Assembly (NCBI RefSeq): GCF_036345175.1
Contig: NZ_CP107780.1
Location: 1-64,000, forward strand
DNA length: 64,000 bases
Direction: 5' to 3'
Source of the DNA: Streptomyces sp. NBC_00576
Lineage (GTDB): Bacteria > Actinomycetota > Actinomycetes > Streptomycetales > Streptomycetaceae
This document shows, piece after piece, positions 17,701-26,981 of this stretch (position 1 is its first letter; the number at the start of each line of letters is the position of its first letter). Both the position numbers and the translations under genes were made by a program. The notes below the pieces were generated by a model that saw only the letters and a program-made list of their open reading frames with translations, had not been told where the DNA came from and ran no database searches.

Positions 17701-20700
17701 TCGCCACGTCGGGCACACCCGTGGAGGACGTGGCGACCGGGACCGCGTAGGAGAACTTCATCGACGGGGTGCCGTCGGGGTAGTTGGCGGACTCGGTCGG
17801 CTTGAAGACCTGGATGGTGCGGCCGAGCGCGTCGTAGACGACCCGGCTGATGTTGCCGTTGGCGTCGACGGTCTTCCACGGTTCCCCGAAGAACCGGGAG
17901 ATGTACGTGGTCGAGGTGAGTGCCGTTCCCCCGCTCGGGGTCGGGGTCGTGGTGGTGATGCCGTTGATCGGCCAGGACGTGTTCGGGTTGTAGGTGGTGG
18001 TTGTCAGGTTCTGCTTGCCGTCCCAGGTCTTGGTCCGGCGCCCGGCGTCGTCGAAGTTGCCCTTGGTGGTGCGGTAGGTGGTGGCGTCGGTGTAGGTGCG
18101 GACCTCGGTGGCGTTGCCGTCGGTCAGCTTGGTGTCGTTCTCGGACTGGGTCGTGGCGCCGTCGAGGAGCGTGACGGTCCTCTGGTCCTGGTGCAGGGTG
18201 TCCTGCCCGGCCGCCTGGTCCTGGGCCTGGGTGGTGCAGGAGACGGAGTAGTGGCGTTCGTCGTCCTGGTACACCATCCACCGCTTGGTGCCGGTCGCGT
18301 CGAGCTGGTCGGTGTTGTAGGCCCGCCCGAACTCGGTGCACGTGTTGTCGGAGACGCCGGTCTCGCCCCAGTCGTCCACGCGCATCGGCAGGCCGAAGGT
18401 GGTGGAGGCCGTCTCACTGTCGTCGTACTCGTTCTCGACGATGTGCTCGCGCCAGGTCGACAGGTCCGTGTCGGTGGAGTCGTAGACCTTCTCCAGCGTG
18501 CGCGTCTTGCTCTCCCGCACCAAGCGGGCGTCCGGGAGGCCCGTGTACTGGGCGGTGTTGTGCATCCAGTACTCGTGCCACTCCCTCGCCTGCGACTTGT
18601 CCGCGCTGTCGCGCGTGGAGGTCTCCAGCGGCTTGCCCGCCAGCCACGCGGAGTCGGTCCACTGGGTGCCCTCGGAGTCGGTGACCTTCACCGTCCGGGT
18701 CTGCGAGGGGTCCGTCTTGGAGGTGCGGTCGCCGTCCAGGCCCCGGTACAGCCAGTTGTAGGTGGAGTGCCTGTTGGAGTTGGCGCCGGTGGTGACGAGC
18801 ACCTTGCCGTAGCCGCGCCACTCCGACCAGGACTCGTCCTCGTCCTTGGCGATCGGGTCGGCCGTGAACCGCCAGCCCGGGGCGCCGTCGTACTCGTACG
18901 TCGTGGTCATCGCGGGATCGCCGTCCCCGAGATCGCCGGGGTCCACCACGATCTGCGTCACGACGAACTTCTTGAACCAGCCGGTCTGCTCGGTCGTCGT
19001 GCCCTCCGGCGTCCACTTCTGCCAGAAGCACTCGGAGTCGTTGGTCGACTGGGAGGGCAGGTCGGCGGCGTCGCACTGCCGGGAGACGTCACCGTCGGAG
19101 GCGTGCCCGTAGGTGACGGCCACACTGGAGCCCAGGTCGGTGAAGACCTTGTTGACCCGGCGGAAGTTCAGCAACGAGCCGCCGACCTGGTTGTCCAGGT
19201 ACACACCGTTGAAGTTGATGGTCGGCAGGGTGACGTCGTCCCCCGCGTAGCCGCGACGCTGGATGTAGTCGAGCCAGAGCGTGCCGTCGATGGCCCCCTC
19301 GGGATTCATCAGCGCGTACTTCATCTGGTACTGCATGACCAGGTCCCAGCTCGCCGCGTCGTTGTCGCGGACGTACGTCTTGATGTCCCAGAGCATTCCG
19401 CGCTGGAAGAACGTGGGGTAGTAGGTCTTTCCCGCGCAGGACTCGCCGTCCTCCGGGCCGTCGCAGATGAGGTCGACCGGCACGTCCGGGTACGACGAGG
19501 GGGACCCGTCGATGGTCGGGCAGTCCGGTGGGGTGCTGTCCAGCGGGTCCTTTTCGTTCATCCGCTCGACACAGCGGTTGACGTGCTGGAACTCCACCTT
19601 GGCAGGAAGCTGGGCGCCCGCGGTCTGCGAGGACCAGCCGTACTCGATCCGGCTCAGGTACGCGCCCGCGTCGTAGGAGCGGGCCTTGTCGGCCGCGGCC
19701 ACCGAACGGTAGTAGTTCTGCTCCTTGTCGTAGAAGTAGGAGTTCTCGACCTCGTTCGGTGTCACCACCCGGTCCAGGCTCCAACGCCAGGCCTGCTTGC
19801 AGGGGTTGGGGTACGAGCTGTTGCAGGGCTCGCCCGCGTCGTCACCGACGACGGGGACGGTCAGTACCGAGCTCGTCCTGGCGAGCGAGCGCTCGGAGCG
19901 GCCCCAGCCGAAGTAGTAGCGGGTGCCGTCCTGCTGGGTGATCACCCAGAACTCGTCGGTGTTGTCCGAGCCGTAGCCGCCGTTGAGCTTCTGCACCTTC
20001 CAGCCGGGATCGTCCTCCATGTGGAAGGAGCCGGTGCCGGTGTTGTCCTGGATGAGCTGCGTCGTCATCCCGTTGATGTTGATGACGTACACGGCGCCGT
20101 TCGGGTCCGCCGACGAGTTCGGCGAATCCCAGCACAGGTCGCCGAAGGCCGGGTGCCCGTCCTGGGTGCAGTTCTTGTAGCGGCGCTCGATGTAGCCGAG
20201 GTTCAGGTCCCAGCCCATCCCCACCCAAGAGGCCTGGTTGTTGGAGGCCGACGTACGGCCGTCCACCGACTGGGAGTTGTAGGTCAGCGCAAGGTCCGGG
20301 GCCTCACCCACCGGGGGTTCGGGCACCTCGATCGGCACCTGGTAGGTGAACGCGCCCGAGCCCATCGACACGTCCCACTTGCCCGTGGGCGACAGCGTGC
20401 TCGCCCGGTAGTCGCCCTTGTCGGACGATGAACCCGTGGTCAGCGCGTAGACGGAGGGCCCCGCGAGGGCCGCCATGCCGGAGTACGTCTCGGTCTGCGG
20501 CGTGGCCTCGACCGTCGCCGTCAGCTTCTGACCGTCCGTGTCGTTCTTCGCGGGTACGTAGCTGCCGCTTCGGCAGGCCTTCGCCTTCGGGTTGGTTGCC
20601 GCGCAGGCCGGCAGCCTGATCAGACGCAGCCGGGAGGCGAAGTCGCCGCCGTAGGCGTGGGCGAAGCCCGAGTAGTCGATGGAGAGTTCCACCGCCCCGG

Positions 20701-21133
20701 CCCCCCGCCCGCCGTCCCGGCGCGCGAGCCGCACCGCGAGTCCCAGACCGCCGGCGGCCTCGGCCTTCGCGCGCCCCAGCACCTCGACGTCGACCTTGGA
20801 GGGCGCGGGGCGCGCTGCCGCGCCCTTGGCCTTCGCGGAGTGCCGGGCCGTACGGACCGACACAACCGATCCCTTGGCCGCCTTGACCGGCGCGGATCCC
20901 AGCGCCACGGTGCCACGGCCCGCCTTGGGCCAGGTCACCTTCGCCGGTTTCGTCTGGGACGGCTCGGCCACCTGCGGCACCGGGCTGTCCATTTTTCCGC
21001 TCGGCACGCTCGGCTGGTCGCCACTCGGCAACGCCACCGCCGCCGTGGGCGCGAACGCCACGACCGACAAAAGCCCGGCCAGCAATGCCTTGCTGACCAG
21101 GGCAGCCACGCTTCGAGAACTCAGACGTCTCAC
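14732..21133 (-). CDS. secreted RHS/YD-repeat polymorphic toxin with nuclease-like tip
   Basis: About 2,133 residues from GTG 21133 (VRRLSSRSVAALVS), which follows GGGAG; the open frame reaches 21169. A signal peptide (ALLAGLLSVVAFAPTAAVAL) is followed by a long N-terminal domain and many YD-type repeats. The RHS core ends with DPGLGRFLSPDP and a YSYSVNNPIAYSDPSGL boundary. The variable tip has a restriction-endonuclease-like pattern (GYADLIYWTD... VYVWEIKHQ: D and ExK), suggesting a PD-(D/E)xK DNase. Unusually, the tip is followed by a proline-rich linker and a C-terminal hydrophobic segment (ALATVAFLTALFLSPA) that could anchor the protein. A large antisense open frame over this gene is a GC artefact. 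Confidence 0.9.
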   Translation of the reverse strand: MRRLSSRSVAALVSKALLAGLLSVVAFAPTAAVALPSGDQPSVPSGKMDSPVPQVAEPSQTKPAKVTWPKAGRGTVALGSAPVKAAKGSVVSVRTARHSAKAKGAAARPAPSKVDVEVLGRAKAEAAGGLGLAVRLARRDGGRGAGAVELSIDYSGFAHAYGGDFASRLRLIRLPACAATNPKAKACRSGSYVPAKNDTDGQKLTATVEATPQTETYSGMAALAGPSVYALTTGSSSDKGDYRASTLSPTGKWDVSMGSGAFTYQVPIEVPEPPVGEAPDLALTYNSQSVDGRTSASNNQASWVGMGWDLNLGYIERRYKNCTQDGHPAFGDLCWDSPNSSADPNGAVYVININGMTTQLIQDNTGTGSFHMEDDPGWKVQKLNGGYGSDNTDEFWVITQQDGTRYYFGWGRSERSLARTSSVLTVPVVGDDAGEPCNSSYPNPCKQAWRWSLDRVVTPNEVENSYFYDKEQNYYRSVAAADKARSYDAGAYLSRIEYGWSSQTAGAQLPAKVEFQHVNRCVERMNEKDPLDSTPPDCPTIDGSPSSYPDVPVDLICDGPEDGESCAGKTYYPTFFQRGMLWDIKTYVRDNDAASWDLVMQYQMKYALMNPEGAIDGTLWLDYIQRRGYAGDDVTLPTINFNGVYLDNQVGGSLLNFRRVNKVFTDLGSSVAVTYGHASDGDVSRQCDAADLPSQSTNDSECFWQKWTPEGTTTEQTGWFKKFVVTQIVVDPGDLGDGDPAMTTTYEYDGAPGWRFTADPIAKDEDESWSEWRGYGKVLVTTGANSNRHSTYNWLYRGLDGDRTSKTDPSQTRTVKVTDSEGTQWTDSAWLAGKPLETSTRDSADKSQAREWHEYWMHNTAQYTGLPDARLVRESKTRTLEKVYDSTDTDLSTWREHIVENEYDDSETASTTFGLPMRVDDWGETGVSDNTCTEFGRAYNTDQLDATGTKRWMVYQDDERHYSVSCTTQAQDQAAGQDTLHQDQRTVTLLDGATTQSENDTKLTDGNATEVRTYTDATTYRTTKGNFDDAGRRTKTWDGKQNLTTTTYNPNTSWPINGITTTTPTPSGGTALTSTTYISRFFGEPWKTVDANGNISRVVYDALGRTIQVFKPTESANYPDGTPSMKFSYAVPVATSSTGVPDVATGAPAKVTTEILQSGTTFLKSVGYVDGLGRARETQMPAPSGTGRTVTVTRYDSSGNVAGTSAEFYNSQAAGSGMVNPAVSDIPAYNDLQVDWAGRTTLSQILVGNVAQAANRTVTSYGGADLTTVFPPVGEPKDTYTDVDGQTVKVVEHNGSESYTTEYEYTRSGGLKYVHDALGNTTHYTYNWAGDRLRTEDLDSGVSTNTYDANGSVETVTDGTTVLTHTYDQLNRQKSVSSGSTLLSEWKWDTATNGKGMLASTTSYAGGYGYVSTVGAYDARGRATSKTTVVPNDGSGFQGSYTFGYHYDANDQTTSVDYPAVGGLPAESVTTQRSAYGDPTKLSSALATYVSGVGYDDLGRTISRSYGTAGTGTSATRTFAYDDANGTGWLKNVTTNALTSGTTTKVQEDTYARNSAGTVTALREIVANQQQCYTYDGLQRLKGAWTTAATNCGTTPQSDFAGPDAYQHQYTYDRLGNIQSVTKATATETTVRDYKYPGYSADETTYTADQAHPHAVTSVTTPSGTDIYGYNDKGQLTTRTVGGVSSTLDWDPQQRLTKVTQKKQTGDEVSTYVYDVEGNVVMRTAKNEKVLYLDGQELHSTTAGTKASRYYALEKTAVAVRVADGTANGTLIWLMSDTQSSTQLMVAQATGAVTRRRYLPFGEQRGATALPSATDRGFLGKSEDDSTGLSLLGARLYDPGLGRFLSPDPLATPYLPQSLNGYSYSVNNPIAYSDPSGLFFDLLFGGSFWRTLWNSRHNAAVMLRAMAVRFYDLSHGNGHGAVTTSRKANAIKHGSYNSINIKKESLKKTGYADLIYWTDKKVYVWEIKHQQSANYKSSRPSAESTGPAQLKNYIKYLTKQLRAKGDKRQVVAGFAFPLAQSAPSIKGDELITVRSSSKAAGIEVYTYTKVKKIDKPSPSPFPQPNPTTVPERVPQPANPYQPAPGATQLAPLPGAETNNEWGWDWGTVTTPDTSTSGALATVAFLTALFLSPA

Positions 21134-21284
21134 GAAGCTCCCACCCCCCCCACGCGAAAGGAAGATCAATAAATGTTCGCCGAGGGTAGGAACTTCTCAT
21201 CTGTCATGTCTAGTTCATCAAAAGGGACAAGTGTCATCTTATGGTCATCTCACGGCCAACTCACGCCCAACTCCCAGGCATTCT

Positions 21285-21311
21285 GCGGGTGTAACTGGTA
21301 GTCACACCCGC
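21285..21311. promoter_or_regulatory. inverted repeat between divergent RHS and PLD-like genes
   Basis: GCGGGTGT (21285-21292) and ACACCCGC (21304-21311) form an 8-bp inverted repeat, with a short inner ACT/AGT match. It lies in the ~230-bp divergent intergenic region, 57 bp before the PLD-like GTG, and could be an operator serving one or both genes. CCAACTC occurs twice just upstream. Confidence 0.45.
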
Positions 21312-21367
21312 CTCTCTGTCAACATCCGTTCGACAGATATATGCTCGATCGGCCTCAGGGGGGTCTG

Positions 21368-22633
21368 GTGCGCTCAGCATCACGCCATGGTTCAAGCCGT
21401 CTCGCCGCGGCTCTCTTCTCGGTCTCGCTCGTCGCGGGCCTGCAACTCGGCCTGGCGGACAGCGCGTCCGCGGCCGTCACGGCGGGCCCGGTCTTCAACA
21501 AGCCGACCGGCACCGTGGCCGAGCAGCAGGCGATACGTACACAACTGCTCGACTACATCAACCAGTCACCGTCGGGCTCGTCCATCAAGGCCTCGGTCTA
21601 CCACTTCTGGGACACGGAGCTGGCCCAGGCCATCGCGGACGCCCGCGCCCGCGGCGTCGACATCCAGCTGATGCTGGACGAGAGCGACGTCAGCGACAAC
21701 GTCGACGACCCGACGTACCCGATCCTGACGGCCGCGCTCGGCACCGACCTCACGAAGAGCTCGTTCGTCGGACTGTGCCCCGTCAACAAGTCATGTCTGG
21801 GTGAGCCTTCACAGGGCGCCTCCATCAACCACAACAAGTTCTGGCTGTTCTCACAGCTCGACGGAGCGTACGACGTCGTGGTGCAGACCTCGTCGAACCT
21901 GACGCCGTCCAGCTACAGCCGGTTCTGGAACGACGCCTACGTCCTGCCGAACAACGTGACGATCTACACGGCGTACAGCAACTACTTCGGCAAACTCGTG
22001 GGCCAGGACTGGGCCAACTGGCAGTACAGCTCGACCACCAGCAGCCCCTACAAGGCCTACTTCTTCCCGCGTCCGGCGGACGATCCGTCACCGGGCGACA
22101 CCATCACCGGCGTCCTCGACAACGTGACCTGCACCTACACCGAAAACGGCACCACCAAGCACACCAAGGTGCGGGTCGGGATGTTCAAGCTCACCCGGCT
22201 CCCGGTGGCGCAGAAGCTGGTCGCGCTCAAGACCGCCGGCTGCACGGTCGACATCGTCTATTCACAGACCGACAGCGGTTCCTCCAGCGGCACTTGGGAG
22301 ACCCTGCACGCCTCGGGCGGCCCCACGCTGCGCTGCTACAACTGGGACGACGACAACGACCCGGCCACCGCCTCGCGCATCATCCACTCCAAGTACCTGC
22401 TGATCGAGGGCAAGTACGACGGCGCGACGGGGCAGAAGGTCCTGTGGACCGGCAGCCACAACTACACCGGCCCTGCCCTCACCAAGAACGACGAGGCGCT
22501 CCTCAAGGTCGACGTCGACGCCGACCACGACGCCTACGTCACGGACTTCAACGCGGTGAAGGCCGCCGCCGTGCCCGGCACCGCCGACAACACGAACGCC
22601 TGCAAGGGGATCATCAGCACGCCCGAGACCTGA
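21368..22633 (+). CDS. secreted phospholipase D-like protein
   Basis: About 421 residues from GTG 21368, preceded by an AGGGGGG; an ATG at 21341 is possible but lacks a good site. A signal peptide (AALFSVSLVAGLQLGLADSA) ends near ASAAV. Two PLD catalytic motifs are visible: INHNKFWLF (HxK, near residue 160) and IIHSKYLLIEG (HxK, near residue 339) with the following GSHNYT. These HKD motifs hydrolyse phosphodiester bonds in phospholipids or nucleic acids; the substrate is unclear. It diverges from the RHS toxin gene. Confidence 0.88.
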   Translation: MRSASRHGSSRLAAALFSVSLVAGLQLGLADSASAAVTAGPVFNKPTGTVAEQQAIRTQLLDYINQSPSGSSIKASVYHFWDTELAQAIADARARGVDIQLMLDESDVSDNVDDPTYPILTAALGTDLTKSSFVGLCPVNKSCLGEPSQGASINHNKFWLFSQLDGAYDVVVQTSSNLTPSSYSRFWNDAYVLPNNVTIYTAYSNYFGKLVGQDWANWQYSSTTSSPYKAYFFPRPADDPSPGDTITGVLDNVTCTYTENGTTKHTKVRVGMFKLTRLPVAQKLVALKTAGCTVDIVYSQTDSGSSSGTWETLHASGGPTLRCYNWDDDNDPATASRIIHSKYLLIEGKYDGATGQKVLWTGSHNYTGPALTKNDEALLKVDVDADHDAYVTDFNAVKAAAVPGTADNTNACKGIISTPET

Positions 22634-22826
22634 TCACAGGGTGGCCCGGTCAGGCCGCGATCAAAGTGCCGGACTGGGTGGCGCCGTCATCGGTGACTAC
22701 GCTGAGCACGGGGGGCGTGCCTTCCCGACCCGCGCTGTGAACGCGGGCCTACTCGGAGACCTTCAAAGGATCATTCGGGAAGGTACGCCTTCACGTCCCC
22801 TCCCGGAACCGATCCACAAGTGCTGA

Positions 22827-23279
22827 GCATTCCGGCAGTTCTTCGTCGACTGGGAGGCCGCCGCCGTCGCCACCACCGCACTGCTGCGCGCGGAAGCCGG
22901 ACGCGAACCCCAGGACCGGGCCCTGCGCGAACTCATCGGCGAGCTGTCCACGATCAGTCCCGAGTTCCGCGGCCAGTGGGCCGCGCACGACGTCCGCATC
23001 CGCCACGACGGCGCCAAGCGGCTGTGGCACTCCGAGGTCGGCGAGCTGGAGCTGACCTACCATTCCCTGGACTTGCCCGTGTCCCACCGGGCCATGCACG
23101 ACCTGACCCTCTACACCGCCGAACCCGGCACCACATCCGAAGACCGGCTCAAACTCCTGGCCAGCCTGGCAGCAACCCGGCCTCAGGCAGCAGAGCCCGC
23201 TGACCAGCCGCGCCAAGCTGCGCCGTCCTCGCTCGCACCCCGATCCGGCACCGGCGAAAACCGCCCACCCACGCCCTGA
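22827..23279 (+). pseudogene. MmyB-like regulator, C-terminal fragment
   Basis: The frame after a TGA at 22824 encodes FFVDWEAAAVATTALLRAEA, ALRELIGELSTISPEFRGQW and LTLYTAEPGTTSEDRLKLLA, the ligand-binding domain of MmyB-type XRE regulators. No start codon or N-terminal helix-turn-helix precedes it, so it is a truncated remnant. The C-terminal tail is proline/alanine rich. The preceding 190 bp (22640-22826) show nothing convincing. Confidence 0.75.
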
Positions 23280-23391
23280 AGCTCCCCCAGACCTGTCCAC
23301 GAAAAAGCGATCACCAGAGGTCCAGGTCAGCGTCATCCACTCCGGCGATCGCCCACAGATCTATCAGCGCCTGCCAACGGCCTGCGGATCA

Positions 23392-24768
23392 GGGTCTGTC
23401 AAACGAGCGGTGTAACTGGGGTTGTTGGAGTTACTGACGGGCTGCCGAGAGGCGGCCGTCGAAGGTGATGTCGAAGGCGTTGAGTGCGGTCTTCCAGCGC
23501 ATGGTCCAGCGGGCTTGTCCCTTGCCGGTGGGGTCCAGGGACATGATGGCCATGTAGACGCACTTCAATGCGGCCTGCTCGGTGGCGAAATGTCCGCGGG
23601 CTTTGACCGCCCGCCGGATCCTGGCGTTGACGGACTCGATCGCGTTGGTGGTGCAGACGATGCGCCGGATCTCGGTGTCGAAGCGGAGGAACGGGGTGAA
23701 CTCCTCCCACGCGTTCTCCCAGAGCCGCACGATCGCCGGATACTTCCGGCCCCAGGCATCGGCGAACTCGGCGAACCGCTCGAGTGCGGCCTCCTCGGTC
23801 GCCGCGGTGTAGACGGGCTTGAGGACGCGGGCGATCTTGTCCCAGTCCTGGCGGGCGGCATAACGGAAGGAGTTCCGCAGCAGGTGCACCACGCAGGTCT
23901 GGACCGTGGTGCGGGGCCAGACGGCCTCGACCGCGTCAGGCAGGCCCTTGAGCCCGTCGCAGACCAGCATGAGGACGTCGTTCACACCGCGATTCTTGAT
24001 CTCGGTGAGGATGTGCATCCAGTGCTTGGCGCCCTCGCCGCCGTCGCCCGCCCACAGCCCGAGGATGTCCCGCCGACCCTCGACAGTGACCGCCAGGGCC
24101 ACGTAAATGGGCCTGTTGGCAACCGCCCCGTCACGGATCTTCACGTGGATGGCGTCAATGAAGATCACGGGATAGACGGCGTCGAGGGGCCGGTTCTGCC
24201 ATTCGGCCATCCCGTCGAGAACCTTGTCGGTGATCGTTGAGATCGTCTGCCGGGACACCTCGGCCCCATAGACTTCGGCCAGGTGGGCCTGGACCTCACC
24301 GGTCGTCAGGCCCTTCGCCGCGAGCGAGATGACCATCTCGTCCACGCCGGACAGACGCTTCTGCCGCTTCTTGACGATCTTCGGCTCGAAGCTGCCTTCC
24401 CGGTCGCGGGGCACGGCTATCTCCACCGGGCCGACATCGGTCAACACGGTCTTGGCCCGGGTGCCGTTCCGTGAGTTGCCGCCGTTCTTCCCGGCCGGAT
24501 CGTGTTTGTCATAGCCGAGATGGTCGGTGATCTCACCCTCGAGAGCGGACTCCAGGAGCCGCTTGGTCAGCTGCTGGAGCAGCCCGCCCTCGCCGGTCAG
24601 CTGAAGGCCCTCGGCCTGAGCCCGGCCCACCAGCTCGTCAATCAGTCGGTTGTCCACAGACTTCGCCGGCGCCTCAGACGGCTCGACGGCCTCGGGCTCA
24701 GTCACGTTGTTGCTGGTCATCGATGCATCTTCCATGATCGGGAGTTACACCGAACGTTTTACAGTCCC
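23392..24768 (-). mobile_element. IS256-family insertion sequence with 8-bp target duplication
   Basis: Imperfect 26-bp terminal inverted repeats (23392-23417 and 24743-24768, four mismatches, shared CGGTGTAACT) bound a 1,377-bp element. GCGGATCA flanks both ends (23384-23391 and 24769-24776), a perfect 8-bp duplication typical of IS256. The intact transposase and clean duplication indicate a recent insertion. Confidence 0.95.
23431..24735 (-). CDS. IS256-family transposase (mutator type)
   Basis: Full-length 434-residue mutator-type DDE transposase. Visible features are LLESALEGEITDHLGYDKHD, the first core Asp (VIFIDAIHVKIRDG), the second (VLMLVCDGLKGLPDAV), the C/H region (TCVVHLLRNSFRYA) and the terminal Glu (CTTNAIESVNARIRRAVK). 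It is uninterrupted and occupies nearly the whole element, so it is probably functional. Confidence 0.95.
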   Translation of the reverse strand: MEDASMTSNNVTEPEAVEPSEAPAKSVDNRLIDELVGRAQAEGLQLTGEGGLLQQLTKRLLESALEGEITDHLGYDKHDPAGKNGGNSRNGTRAKTVLTDVGPVEIAVPRDREGSFEPKIVKKRQKRLSGVDEMVISLAAKGLTTGEVQAHLAEVYGAEVSRQTISTITDKVLDGMAEWQNRPLDAVYPVIFIDAIHVKIRDGAVANRPIYVALAVTVEGRRDILGLWAGDGGEGAKHWMHILTEIKNRGVNDVLMLVCDGLKGLPDAVEAVWPRTTVQTCVVHLLRNSFRYAARQDWDKIARVLKPVYTAATEEAALERFAEFADAWGRKYPAIVRLWENAWEEFTPFLRFDTEIRRIVCTTNAIESVNARIRRAVKARGHFATEQAALKCVYMAIMSLDPTGKGQARWTMRWKTALNAFDITFDGRLSAARQ

Positions 24769-24773
24769 GCGGA

Positions 24774-25028
24774 TCAGGATGGGGTTCGCGGGGTGGTCCG
24801 GCTCCGGGAGGGCAAGGGCAAGGGCACAACAGTAGCGCCGCTGCGAAGGGCGTCGTTTTCGGTTGCAAGCTGACGGATGACCTCCTCGTACAGAGCGAGA
24901 GTGCGGCGCAGGTCGGTGTTCTCCTTCCGTAGCCGGCTCAGGTTGGCTTCCGTATGTGCGTCGGATCCGGAGGGTTCCGTCGGCGTCGCAGGCCGGGCCG
25001 GCGCCGGGATACGGAGCCGGAAGTGCAC
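24774..25028 (-). pseudogene. coiled-coil recombinase-accessory-like protein, probably 5'-truncated
   Basis: An 84-residue frame with a helical coiled-coil core (LSRLRKENTDLRRTLALYEE followed by VIRQLATENDALR). This resembles the C-terminus of DUF6262/TnpC-like accessory proteins found beside tyrosine recombinases. The GTG at 25028 is only the first possible start: the frame continues upstream without a clear initiation site and runs into the opposite-strand gene at 25125. Its TGA lies in the IS256 target duplication and is original. The association with the recombinase operon at 25.7-30.0 kb is inferred. Confidence 0.45.
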
Positions 25029-25124
25029 GTCGGCCTTCGGGTTCAGGCGAACACGCGGGGTGAGTACCGAGCGGACCGCCCCTTCGGCAACCCTCCTTGG
25101 GACGGTGCTGGCATCGTATGAGTC

Positions 25125-25649
25125 ATGAGAACAGCAGGAACGACACCGGAATCGGAGCCCTCAACGCGGAGCGGCCTCACGTCTCTGGGTGAGGTGGCGT
25201 GCCGATATCAGGCTGATGAGATCCGCCCGGAGGACCTGCCGATGATTGCTGCCGAGGCGCTCGCGGCCGGGCTGGACACCCCGACGTTGCGCGAGCTCGC
25301 CGGATTGCCCCGCAACGCGGATGCCCGCGATATCCGCGACGCGTTTGAGCAAGCACTCTCCGAGGCCGGACTCGAGTTGCCTGATCCGGGCCTGGCACGG
25401 CGCCACGCGCTGCGTCGGCTGGCGGCGAGGCTGATCAACGGGGAAATCACTCCCGCCGACCTGGCGACGGACGACTGGTGGGAGACGGAGGTCGAAACCG
25501 TTGAGGAACGATCATTCGTATCGCTGATCCCGCAATGCGGGTGCTGCATCGAGTACACGTTGGGGCTTGACCAGCGGACGTGGGCGGCCGAGCTGCGGAT
25601 CGCCGCGCTCGCCTTGACATCGTCTCCACCGATCGGCCCCGGTTGCTGA
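25125..25649 (+). CDS. hypothetical protein
   Basis: A 174-residue soluble protein. The middle is helical (LPMIAAEALAAGLDTPTLRE, DIRDAFEQALSEAGLELPD) and the C-terminus has a Cys cluster (PQCGCCIEYTLGLDQ). Codon use is typical for the organism and ATG 25125 is the only likely start. I do not recognise the family. It lies between the IS256 element and the recombinase operon, transcribed toward the latter. Confidence 0.6.
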   Translation: MRTAGTTPESEPSTRSGLTSLGEVACRYQADEIRPEDLPMIAAEALAAGLDTPTLRELAGLPRNADARDIRDAFEQALSEAGLELPDPGLARRHALRRLAARLINGEITPADLATDDWWETEVETVEERSFVSLIPQCGCCIEYTLGLDQRTWAAELRIAALALTSSPPIGPGC

Positions 25650-26981
25650 CTCTGCCCTGACGGCATGTTCCCCCCATCAAAGGCGTGTACCGGTCGAGCA
25701 GACTTCACCGAAATGGCTGTTCAGCGGCCTGATCCAGCAAGGCCCGTGCGGAGTCCGCGTAGCGGATGGCGGTCTTCTCGTCGATGCCGAAAACGAGGGC
25801 GAGGTGAAGGGGGTCGGCGCCGTGGGTCAGGGCTTCTTCGAGCTGGCGGTCGACACGGAGTCGCTCCAGGGTCGCGGTGAGGTTGCGGGTGGCCCGGGTG
25901 GTCCAGAGCTTGCCCGCCGGCCCGAGTTCGACGGCCGTCTTCTGGGTGATCAGCAGGTGTGGGTTGGCGGTGTTCGGCCAGCGGGTTCGGCGGTGGTCGA
26001 GCCAGTCCAGGACGGCCTGGCGGGTGAGGTCGTCGAGCGGGCGGACGTGACCGGCGACGGTGATTCGCCCGTTGCCGAGATCCACGTCGTACAACTGCAT
26101 CGTTCGGATCATCTTCGGCCGTGCCGCGTGGACGGCGGCCAGGGCAGTGATCAGCTTGATGTCCGGGGTGGTCGCGCTGGCGACCGCCTGGTCGATGTCC
26201 GCTTGCCCCAGGGGCTGGGCGACGCCGCCAGCCTGCCGGTGGACACGGATCCGTTGGGTGGGGTTGCGGAAGATTTGGCCGTTCCTCTTCGCGTGACGGA
26301 ACAACGACCGCAGTGCGACGACGCGGCTTTCCCGCTGCTTGCCGCTGGCGGCGTCCCGGGCGGCGACGATGTCCTCCCGGGTGACCTCCCGCAGATGGTC
26401 GTAGTGGCTGGACCACTCCAACAGAACCGATTGGATCTCGTTGAGGTAGGTCCAGGCGGTCTGCCGTGCGCGGGGCTCGGACCGCGGGCCGCCGTCGAGT
26501 AGGGTCCGGGCCCAGGAATCGACCTCGCCGCGGATGCCCGGGGCGACGGCGTCGAGCTTGCGGTCCAACCATCGGTCGATCGCTGGCGTGCGGTCGTCGG
26601 TGAACAGGCCCAGTTGATCGAGAACTTCGGCGGTCCGACCGACCGGGAGTCCCCGGCCTCGCAGGGCCGGGAAGATCTCGGTGTAGCGGATCGACTCGCC
26701 CTCGGCATGGCCGGACAGCACGATTACCAGGGCCCGGTCGACGTCGCTGGCGACCCAGCGGGTCCACCCGCGCGCCTCACCCAGAGCGCGCGCTGCCCGC
26801 CGGGCCCGGACCAGCCACGGGTTGGCCAGGTCGGCGTGCCGTTCCCGTTCGAAGGTGCGGTAGTCCCGGGTGGTGGTGACCAGAGGCGGCTGGATCCAGC
26901 CCGTCATCACGAGCTCAGGGGCTGGCCCTGGTGCCCGTTTTAGAAGCCATCTCATTTGGCTGGCTTGTTAGGCTCTTGGCT

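Noticed and set aside
15221..20431. 1,736-codon open frame on the plus strand
   Set aside because: It is the antisense shadow of the RHS gene: composition is Val/Arg/Gly-rich with no domain, and the minus strand has clear YD repeats.
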